DNA from: Brachyspira sp. CAG:484
Lineage (GTDB): Bacteria; Cyanobacteriota; Vampirovibrionia; Gastranaerophilales; Gastranaerophilaceae
Direction: 5' to 3'
Assembly: GCA_000431315.1 (NCBI GenBank)
Contig: HF989700.1
Span: forward strand, 34,903-79,529
DNA: 44,627 nucleotides
This document shows positions 31,608-40,117 of this stretch, one piece after another. Under the pieces are notes generated by a model, which had not been told where the DNA came from, made no database searches, and saw only the letters and a list, made by a program, of their open reading frames with translations. A program made the translations under genes and the position numbers. The stretch's first letter is position 1. The number at the start of each line of letters is the position of its first letter.

Positions 31608-33318
31608 TTTTGTAAGTTTCTATTTGGGTTAAGTATCCTGCAAGCTGTGCTGCAACTGCCGGAGCCAATACTGCTGAGTTAAAACTGCCGCGGGAAAATT
31701 CAAAATTCCCGTCTGATGCGTCGTATCTTGAATTATAATCATATATAGGAGTATGAATCGTTGTCGGAGTATAACTTACATAATCCTTTAAAACAGAATC
31801 TGCAAAAGGTATAGAAATATAATCTCCTTTAGGTGTTCCTTCAATTGCAAGATTTTTTACAAACATATTTCCGCTGCCGTTTATTGAGGCTGCATTAATT
31901 CTGTCCATTGTATTGTTGTTAAAATTTACATCAGCATAAATATTTGAGGTGCCGGAGAGATTTAAATTCCCAAAATTAATATTGTTTATTTCCTTGTTTT
32001 GCATGTTAAAATTTACATTGTTATTTAGGGTTGTATTTTGTGCTTTGAAATAACTGCTGTTTGCAAGAAGATTAACAGTACCTTCGTTGAAATTAAAATC
32101 TCCGCTGAATTCTTCGTTGTTACCTCCAAGATTCAATGTACCGCTTCCGTTTTTGTTGAGTTTGCCCTTACCGCTTATTCCGCTGAGAATATTTGTTGTG
32201 CCTTCACCGTTAAATTCTACCGTACCTGTTTCAGTATTGTGTATATCGTTGGTATCTCCTGTACGGTCATAATTGCCTTTCATTGTTGTATTTTCAACTA
32301 TCAAAGTTCCTTTGTTAAAGATTCCTCCACCTTCTCCGTATTGAGCATTTGTTGATACTGTGTTGTTTTCAATAAGTGAATTTTTAATTGTAGCTGTTCC
32401 GCCACTTTCGTTGTATAAGGCACCTCCATCGCCATAGAAAGCAGTTTCAATATGGTTGTTGCTCATTACAGTGTTGTTTATTGTAAGATTTCCGTTATTA
32501 TAGACAGCACCGCCTACTCCTATAGAACCCTCTTTTCCTATACAGTAGTTGTTTGTTAGTTTACTATCATTTATTGTCATAGTTCCTACATTATACAGAG
32601 CTCCTCCATATATGTAGGTATTTTTTTCACCTTCTGCGTAGTTATTTTCAAAGTTTGTGTTGTTAATTGTAATAATTCCGTTGTTGTATAATGCACCTCC
32701 AAGCGGGATAACACTTCCTTCTACATGGTTGTTGCGAAAGATAGAATTATCTATCGTCATCATTGCATTCTCTCCAGGTTGATAACCGTTTGCCACAGCA
32801 CCGCCATAAGAGGAAGCTCCGTTTGTATAATTGCTTTCAAACAATGCCCTGTTTATATTAATTGTTCCGCCATTGAGATTGTAAACCGCACCTGCAACAC
32901 CAAAATTAACCCTATCGGTATCTACAAAGTTTCCGATAAAGGCTGATTCTTCAATATTAGTAACGCCGCCGCTATTAAAGATTGCTCCTGCAAATTTTGA
33001 ACCCTGATAAGTTTGCCCCTGGCAGTTTCGTATCCCTACCTGATGAAAATTGCTGTCCTGATTTAGTACAAAACCGCCAAACTGGTCATCACCGTTAATA
33101 TAGTAATTATGACCTTCAAAGTTTATGTCAAGGTTGATAAAATGGTTACCTATAGTTGAGTTTGATTCCAAATCATCTGTAAACTCAATAGTATCACCAC
33201 TTCTCGGTGTAGATGTGATTAATTCATCAAATGTTCCCACCTGAATATCATTTGCATTGCCCGGTAATGTTACAAATGACAAACATAAAATGAGTATCAG
33301 TTTTTTATAACTTTGCAT
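31588..33318 (-). CDS. Autotransporter passenger domain (5' part, Pmp-like repeats)
   Basis: 576 residues with a signal peptide (MQSYKKLILILCLSFVTLPG) and a run of parallel beta-helix repeats resembling polymorphic outer-membrane proteins: ALYNNGIITINNTNFENN, ALYNVGTMTINDSKLTNN, AVYNNGNLTINNTVMSNN, GGIFNKGTLIVENTTMKGN. It is followed by an autotransporter linker (SAVLAPAVAAQLAGYLTQIE). It ends at a T7 run; the frame continues in the next ORF. Start region: TAATAT 6 nt or TATAAT 3 nt before the ATG, within a large inverted repeat, with no Shine-Dalgarno. Confidence 0.8.
   Translation of the reverse strand: MQSYKKLILILCLSFVTLPGNANDIQVGTFDELITSTPRSGDTIEFTDDLESNSTIGNHFINLDINFEGHNYYINGDDQFGGFVLNQDSNFHQVGIRNCQGQTYQGSKFAGAIFNSGGVTNIEESAFIGNFVDTDRVNFGVAGAVYNLNGGTININRALFESNYTNGASSYGGAVANGYQPGENAMMTIDNSIFRNNHVEGSVIPLGGALYNNGIITINNTNFENNYAEGEKNTYIYGGALYNVGTMTINDSKLTNNYCIGKEGSIGVGGAVYNNGNLTINNTVMSNNHIETAFYGDGGALYNESGGTATIKNSLIENNTVSTNAQYGEGGGIFNKGTLIVENTTMKGNYDRTGDTNDIHNTETGTVEFNGEGTTNILSGISGKGKLNKNGSGTLNLGGNNEEFSGDFNFNEGTVNLLANSSYFKAQNTTLNNNVNFNMQNKEINNINFGNLNLSGTSNIYADVNFNNNTMDRINAASINGSGNMFVKNLAIEGTPKGDYISIPFADSVLKDYVSYTPTTIHTPIYDYNSRYDASDGNFEFSRGSFNSAVLAPAVAAQLAGYLTQIETYKNVFFKS
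31602..31608 (-). repeat. T7 run at the frame break of the autotransporter
   Basis: Seven T on the minus strand at the end of the passenger ORF; six would join the two frames. Homopolymer slippage or a single-base error are the options. Coordinates are to within one or two bases. Confidence 0.5.
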
Positions 33319-33348
33319 AAGATTATATTATTTTTTATAATCTTATGC
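33315..33348. repeat. 13-bp perfect inverted repeat over the autotransporter start
   Basis: GCATAAGATTATA (33315-33327) and TATAATCTTATGC (33336-33348), 8-base loop. Both arms place a TATAAT 3 nt before an ATG, one on each strand. The minus-strand ATG is the autotransporter start; the plus-strand ATG opens only a 12-codon frame. Could be a DNA operator, an RNA hairpin at the start codon, or the end of bcp transcription. Confidence 0.6.
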
Positions 33349-33375
33349 TTCCATTAATCTGCTGTATATTATTTT

Positions 33376-33825
33376 TTAGTTAAGTGAATTAAGCACATCA
33401 TCTACATGCCCTTTTACTTTTACCTTGCGCCATTCTTTGGCGATAGAGCCTTTTTCATCAAGGATGAAAGTTGAACGGATTATGCCCATATATTTTCTGC
33501 CGTACATAGATTTTTCACCCCAGGCTCCGAAAGCTTCCGAGAGTTTATGTTCAGGGTCTGATATAAGAATAAAGTTTAACCCTTGTTTTTCCTGAAAGCC
33601 TTTATGGCTCTTTATGCTGTCAGGACTTACTCCGATTACTTTTGCATGCGGTGTAAGTCTGTTCATATTATCTCTAAAGTCGCATGCTTCCTGTGTGCAG
33701 CCTGAGGTATTATCTTTCGGATAAAAGTAAAGTATAACTTTTTCTCCTGCAAAATCTGCAAGGGTGTATTCTTGCTCATTACCATCCTTGTCAATTCCTG
33801 ATAGTTTTAAGTTTAAATAATCCAT
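33376..33825 (-). CDS. bcp: Thioredoxin-dependent peroxiredoxin
   Basis: Reduces hydrogen and alkyl peroxides. 149 residues from MDYLNLKL. Peroxidatic Cys in GCTQEACDFRD, with the second Cys five residues on as in Bcp/PrxQ. GVSPDSIKSHKGF and ISTFILDEKG-type strand (IRSTFILDEKG) follow. The start at 33825 is chosen because AAAGGAG lies 6 nt before; the frame extends upstream to 33870 without a ribosome binding site. Confidence 0.93.
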   Translation of the reverse strand: MDYLNLKLSGIDKDGNEQEYTLADFAGEKVILYFYPKDNTSGCTQEACDFRDNMNRLTPHAKVIGVSPDSIKSHKGFQEKQGLNFILISDPEHKLSEAFGAWGEKSMYGRKYMGIIRSTFILDEKGSIAKEWRKVKVKGHVDDVLNSLN

Positions 33826-33899
33826 ATATCTCTCCTTTATTTTCTGTATTGAGTACATAATAATATTCAAGTAAAATTTTTACAAGGAGAAATTTTAAA

Positions 33900-34787
33900 A
33901 TGTCAGAAAAGAATTTGTTAATTGATAAAGAAAAATGTATTCATTGCGGTTTATGTATAGAAGATTGTATTGCAGGCGCTCTTGAGTTTGGGGATGATAA
34001 TGTTCCGAAATTTGCGCAGGGAGGAGAAGACAGATGTATAAAGTGTCAGCACTGTCTTGCAATCTGCCCTATGGGTGCGGTTTCTATATTGAACAAAGAT
34101 CCTGAAAATTCCGACAAAATCAGTGAGCATAATCCGGATGAAATTTTAAATCTTATAAAGTCCAGAAGAAGTATTCGCCGCTATAAACCCGAAAATCTTC
34201 CGCCGGAAACTCTGGACAAATTAAAAAATATGCTTAACTGGGTACCTACCGGCTGTAATTTTCATAAAATGCACTTTGCATTTGTGGAAGATGCCGGTGT
34301 TATGGATAAAATAAGAAAACATGTTAATGAAAAGCTTGTAAAAATTTTGACAACGACACCTGTAGATAAACTTGCAGGAAAGTTTTCGCGCTACAAGGAC
34401 GCGCTTGTTAACGGTGAGGATGTAATTTTCAGAGGTGCACCTAATATGGTTGTTGTTTCTACCCCGCTTAACGCGCCTTGTGTGAATGTCGATCCCGTTA
34501 TTGCACTTAGTTATTTTGAGATTTATGCGCAGAGCTTAGGCGTTGGAACATGCTGGTGCGGGTTTGCACAGGTGTGCATGCAGCTTTTTCCGGAATTGGC
34601 AGAGCAAATGAGAGTTCCTGACGGTTACAAAGTATCTTATGTAATGCTTTTTGGTCCTTCTGATGTAAAATATTCCAGAACGACACAGCCTGAAAGCTTT
34701 GAATTTACTACGGTGGACAGGTTTGACCCTAAGAAAGTCTGCTTGTTTGATAAAATTAAAAGATATTTTTGGAATTCAGTACGTTAA
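33900..34787 (+). CDS. Ferredoxin-nitroreductase fusion
   Basis: A 295-residue flavoprotein. N-terminal two [4Fe-4S] motifs (CIHCGLCIEDC and CIKCQHCLAICP), then a nitroreductase fold from about residue 87 (KSRRSIRRYKPENLPPE, FMN-binding RRSIR), with GVGTCWCGFAQV. Probably takes electrons from ferredoxin to a small substrate; the substrate is unknown. CAAGGAG precedes the ATG. Its last 32 bp overlap the convergent DegT-like gene. Confidence 0.9.
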   Translation: MSEKNLLIDKEKCIHCGLCIEDCIAGALEFGDDNVPKFAQGGEDRCIKCQHCLAICPMGAVSILNKDPENSDKISEHNPDEILNLIKSRRSIRRYKPENLPPETLDKLKNMLNWVPTGCNFHKMHFAFVEDAGVMDKIRKHVNEKLVKILTTTPVDKLAGKFSRYKDALVNGEDVIFRGAPNMVVVSTPLNAPCVNVDPVIALSYFEIYAQSLGVGTCWCGFAQVCMQLFPELAEQMRVPDGYKVSYVMLFGPSDVKYSRTTQPESFEFTTVDRFDPKKVCLFDKIKRYFWNSVR

Positions 34788-35583
34788 GGTCAAGCGGTAC
34801 TGGTACAAGGTATTTGTAAAAATCATATTCCGGGAAGTATTCAGGCAGTGCTTCCCAGTATCTTAGAATACTTATGCCATTGTTTTCTAGTTTTGCGGCA
34901 AAGGTTTCATCATATGTTAAATATGGATAAACAAACGGAACGTCTTCTTTTGCAAGCTTTATATCAAGTTTATTTGTGCTGTGAAGCGCTGTGTGCAGTT
35001 GCTTAAATATTTCCAGCCGTCTTTGCTTTTCCTGTTCTTTGTCAATTTCTTCAAATAATTGTTCACTGCATCGGGATATAAGTTTTACAGGTTCATGTTC
35101 AAGACGCAGCTCGTTTTTACAAAACTCTTTGAATGTTTTATCCCGGCATGTTGCATAATAGTATTCATCCTGAGGGAAGTTTTCACTTGAAAGCTGTGAG
35201 ATGTAAAGAAAAGCTCCGTCTTTAACATTGAAAAATTTTCTCAGCGAATTAAATGAGGCAAGTCCGCAATCCGGCATGAAATAGTTGTGTGCATTATCTA
35301 CTATTAAATTTTTATACAGGCGCATTAATTTATGTACGTTCTTTGAACTGATACCGAAATAGTTTGGATAAAGTATATAGTCATTTTCTGCAAACTCTCT
35401 TGCCGGCAAAAAGTTGTTGTCTATGTGATAAAACTTTATGGCGCAGTTTTCTTTTCTTGCTGCCTGCCAGACTGCCGGACAGATGTAGTAAGGCATATGG
35501 ATTTCTTTTATCCCGAAACACCTGATAATATATCTAAGGCAGTTCCTTGCCAGATTTAATTTTATAAGGTTTCTGTGTTCCAT
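34756..35583 (-). CDS. Short DegT/DnrJ-like PLP enzyme
   Basis: 275 residues, shorter than the usual 350-400. Fold-type I features: ARNCLRYIIRCFGI at the N terminus, IVDNAHNYF with D96 (pyridine-nitrogen Asp), and SLRKFFNVKDGAFL with K116 as the likely PLP lysine. The gene lacks much of the C-terminal domain. No sugar-nucleotide genes are adjacent. It may be an aminotransferase or a degenerate relative. -10 TAAAAT is 6 nt before the ATG. Confidence 0.65.
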   Translation of the reverse strand: MEHRNLIKLNLARNCLRYIIRCFGIKEIHMPYYICPAVWQAARKENCAIKFYHIDNNFLPAREFAENDYILYPNYFGISSKNVHKLMRLYKNLIVDNAHNYFMPDCGLASFNSLRKFFNVKDGAFLYISQLSSENFPQDEYYYATCRDKTFKEFCKNELRLEHEPVKLISRCSEQLFEEIDKEQEKQRRLEIFKQLHTALHSTNKLDIKLAKEDVPFVYPYLTYDETFAAKLENNGISILRYWEALPEYFPEYDFYKYLVPVPLDLNVLNSKNIF

Positions 35584-35595
35584 GATTTTATTTTA
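35584..35595 (-). promoter_or_regulatory. -10 box 6 nt before ATG (putative leaderless start)
   Basis: Minus strand TAAAAT (35595-35590), AAAATC, ATG. No Shine-Dalgarno. Confidence 0.55.
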
Positions 35596-35639
35596 CACTC
35601 AAATAGTTCATGATAACATTGAAATCAGGGAGATATTTT

Positions 35640-35918
35640 ATGAAAGAAGTAATTCAATACCATACACAAGGTACATGCTGCAAAGTAATGCAGATTGTAA
35701 TAGAAGATAATAAGATTTGTGAAGTACAATTTTTGGGAGGATGTCCCGGAAACCTGCTTGGAATTGCAAATTTAGTAAAAAATATGGAAATTGACCATAT
35801 AATAGAACGCTTTCAGGGTATCCAATGCGGCGATAAGCCGACCAGCTGCCCGGACCAGCTGGCTAAATGCCTTATTGAATATAAATCCCGAAAAGCTTTG
35901 GTACAAAAGGGTTTGTAG
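35640..35918 (+). CDS. TSCPD-domain protein (TIGR03905 type)
   Basis: A 92-residue protein named for its TSCPD motif: YHTQGTCCKVMQIVIEDNKI, FLGGCPGNLLGIANLVKNME, and QCGDKPTSCPDQLAKCL. The Cys residues probably bind metal. It is seen mostly in anaerobes and as a tail of some ribonucleotide reductases; the free-standing form's role is unknown. The ATG at 35640 follows AGGGAG by 7-8 nt; an in-frame ATA at 35610 is rejected as the start. Confidence 0.85.
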   Translation: MKEVIQYHTQGTCCKVMQIVIEDNKICEVQFLGGCPGNLLGIANLVKNMEIDHIIERFQGIQCGDKPTSCPDQLAKCLIEYKSRKALVQKGL

Positions 35919-35946
35919 GTATATTAAGAATTGTTAAAAACGGCTA

Positions 35947-35975
35947 TTGACAAGTTTTAATTTAGTGGTTAAATG
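35947..35975 (+). promoter_or_regulatory. Promoter upstream of 36044-36682
   Basis: TTGACA (35947-35952), 17 bp, TAAATG (35970-35975). A leader of about 60 nt to the ATG. Confidence 0.45.
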
Positions 35976-36043
35976 AGTTAGTACTAATTATTAAATGTAT
36001 TGTTTACACTTTTTAAAATATATGTTTATTTTGGGAAGTGTAG

Positions 36044-36682
36044 GTGATGGAAATGATTAATATAGAAAATAATAACTCTCGTATAATATACCATGACTTG
36101 TATTCAGGGATTGGAAAAAGACGAAACGATAATATAGAAAACTTTACGGCTAGAATGCCTAGAGTTAATTACCAAAAATTATACAGCAGCATAGAAAAAC
36201 CTATTGCTAAAGAAACTGCAAACATATGGCATCAATATCCATTAAAAATGCTTGTTTATAGTAACGATGTCGGCGAATCTGTAAGACCTGTTATTGGTAA
36301 TACATTAGCACGATTGTCCTGGATTCCGGCTATATCGTATACTTTGTTGGCTGTAAACAGCGGCAACAAAAGAAAAAATCTTGGAAAAGAACTGGCTTTT
36401 CAAGGAATTGCCAGCTTTTTAATGCCGTTTTTAATGTTAAAGTCAACAAGAGCACTTACTTCTAAGGCTATTGATAAGGTTCCGGCAGCATTTAAAAATT
36501 CTGTCAAATCTAAAATTGCACAGCTTCCTGGGGTTGATCATTTGATTGGTCGGTTCAAAAAGAATAATGCAAGCGGATATAAGAACGTTGCAATGTCAGC
36601 AGCAAGCATCGGGGCTCTTCTTGTTGGAGTAAAGCCTATTGATAATGCTGTTAGAAAGATGCTTGATAAGCATTTTGCCTAA
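36044..36682 (+). CDS. Membrane protein of the R-P/M-D family (unknown function)
   Basis: A 212-residue protein with two or three hydrophobic segments (about 93-112 SWIPAISYTLLAV; 122-137 FQGIASFLMPFLML; 183-200 AMSAASIGALLVGV). The block VRPVIGNTLARLSWIPAI ... RKNLGKELAFQGIASFLMPF is distantly like RPxFxMMD ... REAL in 39469-40002 and 38841-39467. No known family. GTGTAGGTG precedes the ATG. It converges on and overlaps the photolyase gene by 4 bp. Confidence 0.6.
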   Translation: MMEMINIENNNSRIIYHDLYSGIGKRRNDNIENFTARMPRVNYQKLYSSIEKPIAKETANIWHQYPLKMLVYSNDVGESVRPVIGNTLARLSWIPAISYTLLAVNSGNKRKNLGKELAFQGIASFLMPFLMLKSTRALTSKAIDKVPAAFKNSVKSKIAQLPGVDHLIGRFKKNNASGYKNVAMSAASIGALLVGVKPIDNAVRKMLDKHFA

Positions 36683-37920
36683 ATATATCGTTCAATATAT
36701 TTATTAATATCAAACTTGGATTTTGCACCGTTGCATGTCATTCTGCGAATCTTGCCGGTAACCGGATAATCGGCAAAAGGTCTGTCATGCAAACCGCCGA
36801 TTGACCATAATATGCCGGTATAGCCGTTGGAAGAAGGTGCATCAAAGGCATATTTGTCATTCAGATAAATTGCATATTCAAGCGCTTTTTGGGGAGATGG
36901 TGTCCATTCAAAGATTTTTTTTGCCCAGTACATGCGCATGTAACCATGAATTTTTCCTTCTGCTTTTAACTGGTTTTGCGAAGCGTTCCATAATTCATCG
37001 CAGGTTTCAGCTTCTTCTAATTCTTCAGCAGTGTAAATATGTGTCCTGATGTCTTTAGAGTGGGTTTTAAGTGTTTCTTTTGCCCAGTTTGGTATACAAT
37101 CAAATGACTTAAAATTTTTGCAGTACAAGCAAAAGTTGTCAGACAGCGACTGTCTGATTACCAGTTCTTCAAAAAATACTTCTTTGTTGATGTCTGGTGC
37201 CGCAGATTTTAATACTTCCAGAAAAACTCTCTGTCCTGAGATAAATCCCCAGTTAAGATATTTTGACAGACCGGAAGTTACATCATGTACGGGATTGTTT
37301 TTAAATTCTGCATATTGCGGCAAATGTTCTTCTATAAAATTTTTCAAAGTTCTTTCAGCTTCATTTTCAAAATGGTTAAGCGGAGGATATTCTGTTATAA
37401 ACTCTGCAATATTATTATAGATTTTTCGTCGTAAAGTTGCTGCATTATATTCCTGTTTATCAGAAATAAATCTTACAGGGCAAATATTATGATTGTCAAT
37501 TTCTGTTATCTGAAATTTATTTTCAGGAAGCTTTATGTCCTCAAGAGGGTTAAAATCTTTGATTAAATGTCCTGTTTTTTCGTTGTTTAGAAACTCAAAA
37601 AGTTCATTTGATTTTGTTAAAATATGGTAATTTATGTTCAAATTTTCTACGGTCTTTTTTACAAATTCCATTTGGGTTTCAAAAAAAATTTGTTTTTGTT
37701 TTAATTCAAACTGCGGGGTGAAAAAAATAATTTCAAAATTTTTGTCTTTATTAAAACAGTAATTAAATGCAAAGTTATCTTCTGCCCTGAAAGCTCTTGT
37801 GATAAGATAGATTGTTTTACCGGAAGTTTTTTTAAGATGATTTGTATTATAGAGCCTTGCGGGATTAACGATATTTTCTTTTGCAATATTTCGGGGTAAG
37901 AATTTAAGAATTTTGTTCAT
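36679..37920 (-). CDS. phrB: Class II CPD DNA photolyase
   Basis: Repairs cyclobutane pyrimidine dimers using blue light and FAD. A 413-residue protein, slightly short for the class. The C-terminal FAD domain is diagnostic: RQSLSDNFCLYC, HGYMRMYWAKKIFEW, NDKYAFDAPSSNGYTGILWS, IGGLHDRPF. The conserved Trp and Asn residues of class II enzymes are visible. Its presence in what looks like a gut-type anaerobe is unexpected. No normal Shine-Dalgarno before the ATG. Confidence 0.93.
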   Translation of the reverse strand: MNKILKFLPRNIAKENIVNPARLYNTNHLKKTSGKTIYLITRAFRAEDNFAFNYCFNKDKNFEIIFFTPQFELKQKQIFFETQMEFVKKTVENLNINYHILTKSNELFEFLNNEKTGHLIKDFNPLEDIKLPENKFQITEIDNHNICPVRFISDKQEYNAATLRRKIYNNIAEFITEYPPLNHFENEAERTLKNFIEEHLPQYAEFKNNPVHDVTSGLSKYLNWGFISGQRVFLEVLKSAAPDINKEVFFEELVIRQSLSDNFCLYCKNFKSFDCIPNWAKETLKTHSKDIRTHIYTAEELEEAETCDELWNASQNQLKAEGKIHGYMRMYWAKKIFEWTPSPQKALEYAIYLNDKYAFDAPSSNGYTGILWSIGGLHDRPFADYPVTGKIRRMTCNGAKSKFDINKYIERYI

Positions 37921-37976
37921 GCAAATATTTTTTATGAATTGTGGTATAATTACAATATTAAAAAGAGGAGTTTAAT

Positions 37977-38480
37977 ATGGATAATATTATTTTTAAAAGA
38001 CGTTCAATAAGAAGATTTGAAACCAGACCTGTAGAGCCTGAAAAAGTTGAGAGAATTTTAAAAGCCGGTATGCAGGCACCTTCTGCACATAATCTTCAGC
38101 CATGGGAGTTTCTTGTTATAACAGAGCAGGAAAAACGTGATGCTGTTTCAAAAATGAGCCCTTGGGCGGGTATGGTTGCTAAGGCTCCTGTAACTATTAT
38201 TGTTATTGGTCATCAGGAAAACAAAGATATGGAGAAATATCTTCCTCAGGATTTGGGTGCCTGCACAGAGAACATTCTGCTTCAAATAGCAGCAGAAGAG
38301 CTTGGCGGATGCTGGATGGGATTTTATCCTGATGAGGACAGAGTAAACAGCGTGAGAAAATATTTCAATCTGCCTGAGGACAGAATTCCGTTTTCTGTTA
38401 TAGCACTCGGATACAGCCCTGACGAAAATCGTTTTGTGGACAGAAGCGATATGTCCAGAGTACATTATAACAGGTGGTAG
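37977..38480 (+). CDS. Nitroreductase family flavoprotein
   Basis: A 167-residue FMN-binding oxidoreductase: FKRRSIRRFETRPVEP, MQAPSAHNLQPWEFLV, and GGCWMGFYPDEDRVN. Compact form without additional domain, unlike the ferredoxin-fused relative at 33900. AGAGGAG 7 nt before ATG. Substrate unknown. Confidence 0.9.
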   Translation: MDNIIFKRRSIRRFETRPVEPEKVERILKAGMQAPSAHNLQPWEFLVITEQEKRDAVSKMSPWAGMVAKAPVTIIVIGHQENKDMEKYLPQDLGACTENILLQIAAEELGGCWMGFYPDEDRVNSVRKYFNLPEDRIPFSVIALGYSPDENRFVDRSDMSRVHYNRW

Positions 38481-38490
38481 GAAGTTTTTT

Positions 38491-38829
38491 CTAAAAACGA
38501 ATTTCCTCGTTTATTTCATCTTCTTTTTTCAGAGGTATACGCTGGAGTTTAGAGATAGGTGAAATATCCGGATCAGGATTGTTGTTTCTGTACTTAAACC
38601 ATAAGTACATATCCAGAAGAAGAAATATTGTGTTCAAAATATATAGTATAAACACATAGTCCATACTGTAGAAAATTTTATGCAGAATTCCGCATACATA
38701 TCCGAGTAAGATTAACAGTGAAAAGTAAATGCTTTTCCCATGAACACATTTTGCCTTATATGTTTTGTAAGCTGCAACAGGCCAGCTTATGCCGAAACAT
38801 ACCATCATTCCTGCTTCAAATATACTCAT
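38491..38829 (-). CDS. Small PQ-loop/SemiSWEET-like membrane protein
   Basis: 112 residues, three hydrophobic segments (8-20, 34-53, 58-76) with the MtN3/PQ-loop-type text FGISWPVAAYKTYKAKCVHG and SLLILLGYVCGIL. Possibly a sugar-transporter-like half unit or a relative without known function. The C-terminal tail is polar. Strong AAAGGAG site. Last of three minus-strand membrane-protein genes. Confidence 0.6.
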   Translation of the reverse strand: MSIFEAGMMVCFGISWPVAAYKTYKAKCVHGKSIYFSLLILLGYVCGILHKIFYSMDYVFILYILNTIFLLLDMYLWFKYRNNNPDPDISPISKLQRIPLKKEDEINEEIRF

Positions 38830-38840
38830 AAATAACTCCT

Positions 38841-39467
38841 TTACATTTTTTTATCTAAATGCTTGCTGCCGGGATTTTTCTTCTCAAAACCAAGCCCGCG
38901 CATAATAGGATGAAGTATCAGGTTGCTTATTTCCGATGCTATGAGAGCCAGCCCGATAACCGTCCCGGCAAGATAACTCAGCTCAACAGCCCCTTTAGCT
39001 TCTTTGTATTTGTTTGGATGTTCCAGGGTTAAGAGATTTTCCTTCAATGTTGTTTTTGCATCCGGCGTTTCTTTTAATGTTTCTGAAATTGTTTTCATAA
39101 GCTTATGTCCTGCTCTTTCCTTTTTAGGCATAGATGCTAGCTTGAGGTAATTCAGATATTCATCGGCATTTTTGAAGTCCGGAATGCACTTTTCTTTTTT
39201 TAGAATTTTTTGTGAAATTTTAAAACCGTATTTTTTGAATACAAGAGGAATCATTGTAAGATAAATACCAAGGCACAAAAGCTGATAAAGCCCTTCCTTA
39301 GTCGCTGCATACTTTCTTGTGTCTTTGTCTACGTTTGTGTCCATCATGATAAATGCAGGCCGTCCGGTTGCTTTAAAAACGGATTCTATAGTTACACAGG
39401 CTTTAGTATTCTGCGCGAGGTTTACAAATGACGGATTTGTAAGGATGTTTGCTACTTTATCTATCAT
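38841..39467 (-). CDS. Membrane protein of the RPxFxMMD family, copy 2
   Basis: A 208-residue protein of unknown function. It has TGRPAFIMMDTNVDKDTRKY and ATKEGLYQLLCLGIYLTMI (one membrane segment), and a second hydrophobic helix near the C terminus (LAGTVIGLALIASEISNLIL). The same module occurs in the gene upstream. The ATG at 39467 has GGAGG 5 nt before; a TTG 12 bases upstream is less likely. The upstream stop and this start are 1 base apart. Confidence 0.7.
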   Translation of the reverse strand: MIDKVANILTNPSFVNLAQNTKACVTIESVFKATGRPAFIMMDTNVDKDTRKYAATKEGLYQLLCLGIYLTMIPLVFKKYGFKISQKILKKEKCIPDFKNADEYLNYLKLASMPKKERAGHKLMKTISETLKETPDAKTTLKENLLTLEHPNKYKEAKGAVELSYLAGTVIGLALIASEISNLILHPIMRGLGFEKKNPGSKHLDKKM

Positions 39468-39468
39468 A

Positions 39469-40002
39469 TCAGCCTCCAATCCTCATTCCTGAATTTACAA
39501 AAATAGGACGTGTCAATGGAGTGTAGTTGTTTTTGTAAATCCTTTTTGTTCCGCCAAAGTTCGGCTGGATTTCGTCTTTAACAGGGTTGGGCTTGTTTTG
39601 TTTTGAACTGCCGGTAACAATATCCATCAGGGGTTTTGTAATTTTGTTGCATATAAAAGGTATTACAAATAATGCAGTCAGGCTTACTGTTATAAGCGAG
39701 AGGGTTTTTTTGACATCCTCTTCTTTCCCTGTAATTTTCGCTTTTTTGCAAAACGGTTTTACGAGTTTTTCTACACCCTTGTGCGTAACAATATAAGCTC
39801 CGAACGCTACTATACCTGTTAAGGCTTCTCTAAAGGCTGTGTACTGTCTTGATTTTTTCTCCTGCTTTTTGTCCATCATAGTAAATGTCGGACGCAGTAT
39901 GCCTTTTGAAGCAGCAATTGTAAGCACGCCGTACAGGGCGTCATTATTTTCGCCAAGTTTGCTGCATAGATTTTTGTACATTCGGGTAAATTTTTGGTTC
40001 AT
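39469..40002 (-). CDS. Membrane protein of the RPxFxMMD family, copy 1
   Basis: A 177-residue protein with two hydrophobic segments. LRPTFTMMDKKQEKKSRQYT and FREALTGIVAFGAYIVTHKG align with copy 2 (RPAFIMMDTNVDKDTRKYAA, KEGLYQLLCLGIYLTM). The C-terminal tail holds NFGGTKRIYKNNYTPLTRPI. No family known. The start has no clear ribosome binding site. Confidence 0.7.
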   Translation of the reverse strand: MNQKFTRMYKNLCSKLGENNDALYGVLTIAASKGILRPTFTMMDKKQEKKSRQYTAFREALTGIVAFGAYIVTHKGVEKLVKPFCKKAKITGKEEDVKKTLSLITVSLTALFVIPFICNKITKPLMDIVTGSSKQNKPNPVKDEIQPNFGGTKRIYKNNYTPLTRPIFVNSGMRIGG

Positions 40003-40117
40003 CTTTTTTAATAAGTGTATTTGCTACATTTAATCTCCATTTTTATTATAAACCTGATTTATCAAATGTAAAATACGAATAATTTATAATTCTTATAAGT
40101 TTTATCTTATGATAATA

